Shown here piece after piece: positions 1 through 4,993 of a DNA stretch of 6,336 nucleotides. Location: contig JAFAFN010000024.1 in the NCBI GenBank assembly GCA_023423475.1, positions 1 through 6,336 on the forward strand, written 5' to 3'. The DNA comes from Actinomycetes bacterium. GTDB lineage: Bacteria; Actinomycetota; Acidimicrobiia; Acidimicrobiales; Microtrichaceae. Under the pieces are notes generated by a model. It saw only the letters and a list, made by a program, of their open reading frames with translations, was not told where the DNA came from and searched no databases. How positions within the stretch are numbered: the first letter of the stretch is position 1; each line of letters begins with the position of its first letter. The translations under genes and the position numbers were made by a program.

Positions 1-276
1 GTACTCGTCGAGGTCGAACGTCGTGATGATGACGATGGCGAGCGGATCGGTCACGTCCGGGCCGGCGAGGCGGCGCGTGAGCTCGATCCCGTCGAGCTCC
101 GGCATGCGGATGTCGAAGAGGCACACGTCGGGGTCCAGCCGGCGGGCGAGCTCGAGCGCCTCGCGACCGTCCGCGGCCTCCCCCACGACCTCGATGTCAG
201 GCTGTGCGTCGAGGATCATGCGCAGTCCGGTGCGCACGATGTCCTGGTCGTCCGCGACCAGCACCTTGATGGTCAT
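1..276 (-). CDS. NarL/LuxR-type response regulator, receiver domain (C-terminus cut off by window edge)
   Basis: The 92 visible residues form most of a CheY-like receiver domain. The protein starts MTIKVLVADDQDIVRTGL. The acidic pair D9/D10 and the phospho-acceptor D55 (in VCLFDIRMPELDG) are present, as is the conserved Thr region IITTFDLDEY at the cut edge. The conserved Lys and any output domain lie outside the window. In this family the receiver normally precedes a LuxR-type helix-turn-helix that binds DNA once Asp is phosphorylated; that half is inferred from the family and from the partner kinase. The ATG start at 276-274 overlaps the kinase TGA stop (ATGA), and no Shine-Dalgarno motif is visible upstream, so translational coupling is likely. 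It is the expected cytoplasmic partner of the adjacent kinase. The targets are unknown; the divergent MMPL gene is one candidate. Confidence 0.93.
   Translation of the reverse strand, partial: MTIKVLVADDQDIVRTGLRMILDAQPDIEVVGEAADGREALELARRLDPDVCLFDIRMPELDGIELTRRLAGPDVTDPLAIVIITTFDLDEY
273..276 (-). other. ATGA stop/start overlap joining kinase and response regulator
   Basis: On the minus strand the kinase TGA stop (275-273) and the regulator ATG start (276-274) share bases in the tetramer ATGA. No AGGAG-like motif precedes the ATG, so reinitiation by ribosomes finishing the kinase is the likely way the regulator is translated. This is seen directly; the coupling is inferred. Confidence 0.9.
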
Positions 277-1442
277 GACGTCGACGCCCGACGTGGGAAC
301 GAGGCCTCGACGGCCCAGCCACCGTCGGGGCACGGCCCGGCGGCGAACGTCCCGCCGAGCAGCTTGGTGCGCTCGGCCATCCCGACGAGCCCGTAGCCCG
401 ACGTCGAGGCGCCGGTCGCTCCGGCGTCGCGACCGTCGTCCACGACCCGGACCCTGACGACGTCGTCGGCGCCCTCGACCTGCACCTGCACCTCGGTCGC
501 CTGACGGGCATGTCGGAGTGCGTTCGTGACCGCCTCCTGCACGAGGCGGAAGCAGGCAGCGTCGACCGAACCGCCGAGGTCGTCGAGGTCACCGATGACG
601 TTCACGACCACCCGTGGTCCGGGTCCACCGCTGCGTTGCTCGAGTCGGGGCAGGTCCCGCACACCCTGCTGCGGCCGACGGTCCGCCCGTTCATCGCGGC
701 GCAGCGTCCCGACGATCGCCCGCATCTCCTCGAGCGCCCGACTCGCCTCCTCCTCGATCACGCTGAGCGCGTCGACGGCCGCCTCGGGTCGGGCGGCGGC
801 GACGACCCTGCCGGCCTGGGCACGCACGGCGATGGCCGAGACGTGGTGGGCGACGGTGTCGTGGAGCTCGCGTGCCAGCGCCTCGCGCTCACGCGACTGC
901 AGGCCGGCGAGCTCCTGGGCGCGCAGCTCGCTGGCGTAGCGGACGGCGACGCCGATGGCGCCGGCGAGCAGGAGGACGGCGGCACCGCCGAGCGTGTCGC
1001 CGAGCGTCTGGTCGGCGGGTGCGCCGGCGACGCCGGACAGGACCACCGGCACCGACATGACCAGGTACCCGATGCCGATCCCGCGCGCCGAGGCCCACCT
1101 GGTGAGCGCGTACGGGAAGACGACCATGAAGAACGCCGAGTTGAGCCCCTCCCATTGCACGTCACGCAGGATCGACACGGCCTCGACCGCGCTCACCGTC
1201 GCGAACGCCACCACGACCGCCACGAGCGGATGGACCCGTCGCCACGGCAGGAGGCCGGCGATCCCCACCGCGACCACCAGGGAGACGATGCGCCACACCA
1301 GCGGCTCGCGGACGATCGACTCGACGACCGCGGCGGCGACCACGACGGCGACGAACAGCCAGTCACGCCGCATCGGCCCCGGCGGGTCGGCCGCCCGTGG
1401 CGCGGCCCAGAACGGACGGCTCGTGTCGAGGACCACAGCCAC
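273..1442 (-). CDS. DesK/NarL-type (HPK7) membrane sensor histidine kinase
   Basis: A complete 389-residue sensor kinase. Residues about 28-168 contain roughly five to six hydrophobic segments (about 29-43, 50-66, 72-88, 103-114, 121-138, 150-167) with short loops, so there is little extracytoplasmic sensor and sensing is probably within the membrane. A coiled linker (about 170-190) leads to the dimerisation/phospho-acceptor helix RELHDTVAHHVSAI, with H194 as the phosphorylated His. The ATPase domain has an N box (QEAVTNALRHA, N307), a G1 box (VVDDGRD, about 334-339) and a G2 box (SGYGLVGMAERTKLLGG, about 348-364). This order is typical of HPK7 kinases paired with NarL-type regulators, matching the downstream gene. 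GTG at 1442 gives the longest reading; ATG at 1373 (M24), just before the first membrane segment, is a realistic alternative. Neither has a clear ribosome-binding site. The G1 box reads DDGRD where DDGxG is usual, a small deviation. The signal sensed cannot be told from sequence. Confidence 0.95.
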   Translation of the reverse strand: MAVVLDTSRPFWAAPRAADPPGPMRRDWLFVAVVVAAAVVESIVREPLVWRIVSLVVAVGIAGLLPWRRVHPLVAVVVAFATVSAVEAVSILRDVQWEGLNSAFFMVVFPYALTRWASARGIGIGYLVMSVPVVLSGVAGAPADQTLGDTLGGAAVLLLAGAIGVAVRYASELRAQELAGLQSREREALARELHDTVAHHVSAIAVRAQAGRVVAAARPEAAVDALSVIEEEASRALEEMRAIVGTLRRDERADRRPQQGVRDLPRLEQRSGGPGPRVVVNVIGDLDDLGGSVDAACFRLVQEAVTNALRHARQATEVQVQVEGADDVVRVRVVDDGRDAGATGASTSGYGLVGMAERTKLLGGTFAAGPCPDGGWAVEASFPRRASTS

Positions 1443-1568
1443 CAGCGTACGGGACCCGCGATCGGAGCGAACCAGCCGAAAGGACGATCGGCGAGGTGGC
1501 CGAAATCACGGCACGGAAGTGGCCGCTCTCCCGATGTCGGACCCGGGCGGGATCCCGACGATGGACAC
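1443..1568. promoter_or_regulatory. Divergent intergenic region between kinase operon and MMPL gene
   Basis: This 126-bp gap is the only non-coding stretch in the window and separates the 5' ends of the divergent kinase and MMPL genes, so it should hold promoters for both. I could not identify a confident -10/-35 pair on either strand. Visible structure: GCCGAAA occurs twice on the plus strand (1475-1481 and 1499-1505, 24 bp start to start); CGATCGG also occurs twice; a perfect 10-bp palindrome lies at 1548-1557. These are possible regulator sites, but short repeats arise easily by chance in GC-rich DNA. Confidence 0.5.
1548..1557. promoter_or_regulatory. Palindrome CGGGATCCCG upstream of MMPL start (possible operator)
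   Basis: A perfect 10-bp inverted repeat, CGGGATCCCG, ends 11 bp before the MMPL ATG. It sits beside a CCCGGG palindrome (1542-1547) and a near-palindrome CCGATGTCGG (1531-1540). The position would suit a repressor operator or 5' untranslated hairpin that limits ribosome access. No particular regulator is identifiable, and chance is a real alternative at this base composition. Confidence 0.2.
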
Positions 1569-4001
1569 ATGTCGTCCTCGCCACCCACCACTCGTCCCGC
1601 GCCGCCGTCGTCGACCCCCGAGGGCCACGGCGTTGCCCCACCCCGAAGCCATTCGGCACCTGGGACCACGTCGCTGCTCGGTCGACTCGGCGGCTGGTGC
1701 TTCGACCACCGCCGGGCGACGGTCGGGCTCTGGGCGGCGGTCCTCGTCGTGGTCGTCGCCGCGGCCGGCGTCGTCGGGCCCGCGTTCGCCGACAGCTCGG
1801 CGGTGCCGGGGTCCGACAGCGACGCAGGGTTCGCCGTGCTCGAGGAGCACTTCCCCGAGTTGGGAACGGGAGGACTGTCCGGCACGATCGTGTTCCGCGC
1901 CGAGCAGGGCATCGACGACCCCGCCGTCACCGCCGCCATGGAGGACCTCTTCGCCACGGTCGATGCGGGGTTCCCCGACGCCGAGGGCGTGCCCCGGGCG
2001 CCGGGGGCGACGGTCGTCGCTCCCTACTCCGAACGAGGCGCCGGCCAGATCGCAGCGACCGGTCCCCTGGCCGGCCAGCTGGCCTTCGCCCAGGTGAACC
2101 TGTCGGCCGACGTCGACACCACGGAGTCGGCCGAGATCGGCGAGCTGATCGCGGAGGTGGCACCGTCGATCGACGGACTGCAGGTCCTGGTCGGCGGTCA
2201 GCACCTCACCGCGGTGGAACCACCGCAGAGCGAGCTGATCGGCATCGCCTTCGCGATCATCGTGCTGATCGTCGCGTTCGGGTCGGTCCTGGCGATGGGA
2301 CTGCCGATCGCCGTCGCGCTCGGCGGGGTCGGCATCGGCATGGGAGCGATCCTGCTGCTGACCCGGGTGGCGACGGTGCCGGAGGACACGATGCTGCTCG
2401 GCATGATGGTCGGCCTGGGTGTCGGCATCGACTACGCGCTCTTCATCGTGACCCGCTACCGCGAAGCGGTCCGGTCCGGGCAGTCCCCGAGGGACGCCAT
2501 CGTGGTCACCATGAGCACCGCCGGTCGGGCCGTCGGCCTGGCAGGTGCCACGGTCGTCGTGTCGATGCTCGGGCTGCTCCTGGTCGGCATCGGGATGCTC
2601 TCGGGCATGGGGGTCGGCGTGTCGGTCACGGTGCTCGCCACCATGTTCACCTCGATGACGCTGCTGCCCGCACTGATCGCGATGACCGGGGCGCGCCTCG
2701 AGGTGACCCGCTGGCGAGGTCTCATCGCCGCCGTCGCCGCCGCGGTCGCCCTGCTCGGTGTCGGTGTCGGCATCGCGCCGCTTGCCGTCGGCGCCGCGGT
2801 GGTCGCCGTCGCCACCCTCGTGGTGAGCCGCTTCGTGCCCCCGCTGCGTCGCGAGGTCCCCCACCGCGCCACCCGACCGGTGGCGTCGACGTGGTCGCAC
2901 CGGTGGAGCCGGACCATCCAGCGCCGACCGTTGGTGTGGGGCGTTGCCGCGTCGCTCGTCCTGCTCGTGCTGGCTGCGCCGGTTGCGGCCATCCGTCTGG
3001 GCTGGACCGACGAGGGCAACTTCCCGGACGGATCGGACACGCGCCAGGCCTACGACCTGCTCGCCGACGGCTTCGGCGACGGCTTCAACGGACCCTTCCT
3101 CATCGCCGTCACGACCGACTCCGGCGTGACCGACTCGCCGGCGACATCCGGATCGGCCGCATCCGACGGCATCGACGAGTTGCACTCCCGGCTGGCCGCG
3201 ACGCCGGGGGTCGCCGCGGTCACCGCGCCGCTCGTCGACGATGCCGACGAGCCGGGTGCGTGGTTGATGACGCTGGTGCCCGAGTCCGCTCCACAGGACG
3301 CGGCGACCGCCGAGCTCGTCCGCACCCTGCGCGACGACGCGGTGCCCGCTGCGGCGGCAGCGGGTCTCGACGTGCACGTCACCGGCAGCGCCGCGACGAA
3401 CATCGACGTGACCGACTACCTGGGCGGGAGGATGCCGCTGTTCTTCGCGGCGGTGCTCGGCGTGTCGTTCCTCATCCTCATGGCGGTGTTCCGCTCGGTG
3501 CTGGTCCCGCTGAAGGCAGTGGTGATGAACATGCTGTCGATCGCCGCCACCTACGGCGTGGTCGTCGCGATCTTCCAGTGGGGCTGGGGTGGCGCCCTGC
3601 TCGGCATCGAGCCGGGACCGGTCAACCCGTTCATCCCGCTGATGCTCTTCGCCATCGTGTTCGGGTTGTCGATGGACTACGAGGTCTTCATGCTGTCCCG
3701 CATCCGTGAGGAGTACGACCGCTCGGGCGACGCCTCGACCTCGGTGGCCGACGGCCTGGCCTCGACCGCCCGTGTGATCACCGCCGCCGCGGCGATCATG
3801 GTCGTGGTCTTCGCATCCTTCGCCGTCGAGGACATCCGCGAGATCAAGGTCTTCGGTCTGGGGCTCGCCCTTGCCGTGTTCCTGGATGCCACCCTGGTCC
3901 GCATGGTCCTCGTGCCAGCGACGATGGCGCTGCTCGGCGACCGCAACTGGTGGATGCCACGTTGGCTCGACCGGCTGATCCCCCGCCTGACGGTCGACTA
4001 G
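1569..4001 (+). CDS. MMPL-family (RND superfamily) membrane transporter
   Basis: An 810-residue inner-membrane exporter of the MMPL family, RND-type pumps driven by protons that in actinobacteria typically move lipids or other hydrophobic compounds. A Pro/Ser-rich cytoplasmic tail (1-35) precedes TM1 (about 52-74). The first extracytoplasmic porter loop (about 75-222) is followed by TM2-6 (about 223-375). TM7 (about 455-475), a second porter loop (about 476-620) and TM8-12 (about 621-790) form the second half. Both halves carry the diagnostic TM4/TM10 motif: GLGVGIDYALFIVTRYRE (D288-Y289) and GLSMDYEVFMLSRIREEY (D703-Y704), matching the Asp-Tyr proton-relay pairs known from mycobacterial MmpL3. 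An additional hydrophobic hairpin lies between the halves (about 384-421). The frame stays open far upstream, but that part is antisense to the kinase; ATG 1569 is the first start clear of it and gives a sensible N-terminus. The ribosome-binding site is weak. Substrate unknown. Confidence 0.95.
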   Translation: MSSSPPTTRPAPPSSTPEGHGVAPPRSHSAPGTTSLLGRLGGWCFDHRRATVGLWAAVLVVVVAAAGVVGPAFADSSAVPGSDSDAGFAVLEEHFPELGTGGLSGTIVFRAEQGIDDPAVTAAMEDLFATVDAGFPDAEGVPRAPGATVVAPYSERGAGQIAATGPLAGQLAFAQVNLSADVDTTESAEIGELIAEVAPSIDGLQVLVGGQHLTAVEPPQSELIGIAFAIIVLIVAFGSVLAMGLPIAVALGGVGIGMGAILLLTRVATVPEDTMLLGMMVGLGVGIDYALFIVTRYREAVRSGQSPRDAIVVTMSTAGRAVGLAGATVVVSMLGLLLVGIGMLSGMGVGVSVTVLATMFTSMTLLPALIAMTGARLEVTRWRGLIAAVAAAVALLGVGVGIAPLAVGAAVVAVATLVVSRFVPPLRREVPHRATRPVASTWSHRWSRTIQRRPLVWGVAASLVLLVLAAPVAAIRLGWTDEGNFPDGSDTRQAYDLLADGFGDGFNGPFLIAVTTDSGVTDSPATSGSAASDGIDELHSRLAATPGVAAVTAPLVDDADEPGAWLMTLVPESAPQDAATAELVRTLRDDAVPAAAAAGLDVHVTGSAATNIDVTDYLGGRMPLFFAAVLGVSFLILMAVFRSVLVPLKAVVMNMLSIAATYGVVVAIFQWGWGGALLGIEPGPVNPFIPLMLFAIVFGLSMDYEVFMLSRIREEYDRSGDASTSVADGLASTARVITAAAAIMVVVFASFAVEDIREIKVFGLGLALAVFLDATLVRMVLVPATMALLGDRNWWMPRWLDRLIPRLTVD
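3998..4001. other. CTAG palindrome supplying stop codons to both convergent genes
   Basis: The plus-strand MMPL gene ends with TAG at 3999-4001, and the minus-strand FGE gene ends with TAG at 4000-3998. Because CTAG is its own reverse complement, one tetramer terminates both proteins. The genes overlap tail to tail by 4 bp with no intergenic spacer, so each transcript must end inside the opposing gene. Confidence 0.95.
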
Positions 4002-4993
4002 CGGCTACTTCGCGACACCTCGCCAGCCACATCGGCCGCTGCGACATCGGCGGCGCAGCGGAAGCCGATGTTGGCGGTGGTGTCAGCGGGATGGCTGTGA
4101 TCACGTGCTGCCACCCGATATCTGTTGCAGTACGAGTCGTGGCACAGGTGGCTCCCGCCCCGTCGAACCCTCTCGTCACCGACGGCGGGCCCGGTCGGAT
4201 CCCGTAGTGGGCCGTCCGCGTGGTCGGTGGTCCACCTGTCCGCAGTCCACTCCCAGACGTTGCCGACCATCTGGAGCAGCCCGTAGCCGTTCGGTTCGAA
4301 CGCTCCTGCAGGAGCGGTGCCCAGGTAACCGTCACCGGCGGCGTTCTCCTCGGGGAACCGGCCCTGCCAGATGTTGCAGCGCCATGTGCCGTTAGGACAC
4401 AGCTCGTCACCCCAGGGGTAGGTCGCCCCGTCGAGCCCGCCGCGTGCTGCGTACTCCCATTCGGCCTCGGTGGGCAGTCGCTTGCCCGCCCATGTCGCGA
4501 ACGCCACGGCGTCCTCGTGGGCGACGTGCACGACGGGATGGTCGAGCCGGTCCTCGATCGTCGAGCCAGATCCCTCCGGCTGGGACCAGCAGGCGCCTTC
4601 GACCGCCCACCACCACGGCGTGGTGGGCACAGGCTGAGCGGAGCTGCGGAGTGCCTCCGGCACGAACGGGCCGAACACGAACGACCATCCGTCGCGCTCG
4701 GCAGTGCTCACGTAGCCGGTGGACTGAACGAAGCGGCTGAACTGCTCGTTGGTGACCGCGATGATGTCGAGCAGGAAGGACGACATCGTGACGGGCCGGA
4801 GAGGTCCTTCGCCGTCGAAGGGGTTGGCATCGGAGCCGTCGTTACCCATGGTGAATGTACCTGCCGGAATCCGAGCCATCGGCACGTCCAGTCCGCTGCC
4901 GGCCACCAGAGCGTCGCCGGGGTTCGCAGAACCGTCGCGACCGCTCCTCGGTGCGCAACAGCCAGGCGGATCCGGAACTCGGCGAGGATTCAC
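3998..4993 (-). CDS. Formylglycine-generating enzyme (FGE/SUMF1-type sulfatase maturase)
   Basis: A complete 331-residue FGE-sulfatase-domain protein. FGEs oxidise the Cys of the CxPxR motif in type I sulfatases to formylglycine, using O2 and a copper ion held by two cysteines. Here RRGGSHLCHDSYCNRYR (about 277-293) keeps both catalytic cysteines, C284 and C289, equivalent to human FGE C336/C341. Other family landmarks are ARIPAGTFTMG (40-50), AVTNEQFSRFV (79-89), HPVVHV (152-157), KRLPTEAEWEYAARGG (171-186), YPWGDEL (192-198), MVGNVWEWT (242-250) and GFRCAAD (310-316). The intact Cys pair separates it from FGE-like homologues with other chemistries (EgtB/SUMF2-type). No signal peptide is evident, so it should act in the cytoplasm on the nascent sulfatase. 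The N-terminus carries an odd Cys pair, GCCAP (C12-C13). The start is GTG at 4993, overlapping the sulfatase stop (GTGA), with no visible Shine-Dalgarno motif. The adjacent sulfatase is the obvious client. Confidence 0.96.
   Translation of the reverse strand: MNPRRVPDPPGCCAPRSGRDGSANPGDALVAGSGLDVPMARIPAGTFTMGNDGSDANPFDGEGPLRPVTMSSFLLDIIAVTNEQFSRFVQSTGYVSTAERDGWSFVFGPFVPEALRSSAQPVPTTPWWWAVEGACWSQPEGSGSTIEDRLDHPVVHVAHEDAVAFATWAGKRLPTEAEWEYAARGGLDGATYPWGDELCPNGTWRCNIWQGRFPEENAAGDGYLGTAPAGAFEPNGYGLLQMVGNVWEWTADRWTTDHADGPLRDPTGPAVGDERVRRGGSHLCHDSYCNRYRVAARDHSHPADTTANIGFRCAADVAAADVAGEVSRSSR
4031..4069 (+). terminator. GC-rich stem-loop 30 bp past the MMPL stop (possible terminator)
   Basis: CCGCTGCG (4036-4043) and CGCAGCGG (4054-4061) are perfect inverted repeats with a 10-nt loop. 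Outer arms ATCGG (4031-4035) and CCGAT (4065-4069) extend the stem by 5 bp across a 3-nt bulge. It begins 30 nt after the MMPL stop, where a terminator for that transcript would be needed. There is no U-tract after it, so at best it is an actinobacterial-type hairpin terminator or an mRNA 3'-end stabiliser. It lies inside FGE codons about 309-321, which encode partly conserved GFRCAAD, so codon constraint could explain it. Confidence 0.3.
4990..4993 (-). other. GTGA stop/start overlap joining sulfatase and FGE
   Basis: On the minus strand the sulfatase TGA stop (4992-4990) and the FGE GTG start (4993-4991) overlap as GTGA. The preceding bases (CTCCGGTGCC) hold no purine-rich ribosome-binding site, so FGE translation probably depends on ribosomes completing the sulfatase, tying maturase output to client output. 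Confidence 0.88.

Noticed and set aside
1561..1563. ATG at 1561 as the start of the transporter
   Set aside because: It is out of frame with the MMPL protein; the in-frame ATG is at 1569.
510..1568. Upstream in-frame extension of the MMPL reading frame (would give 1163 residues)
   Set aside because: The extension is antisense to the well-supported kinase, and its translation is rich in Arg, Asp, His and Gly with no domain pattern. The protein makes sense from ATG 1569.
1506..3377. Long minus-strand open frame of 623 codons opposite the MMPL gene
   Set aside because: The composition is dominated by Arg, His, Gly, Asp and Gln with no motif. It mirrors the MMPL codons, a common artefact of GC-rich DNA.
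1397..3709. Long plus-strand open frame of 770 codons overlapping the MMPL gene
   Set aside because: An Arg/Gly-rich low-complexity translation, offset from the clearly real transporter frame. It is a GC-driven shadow frame.
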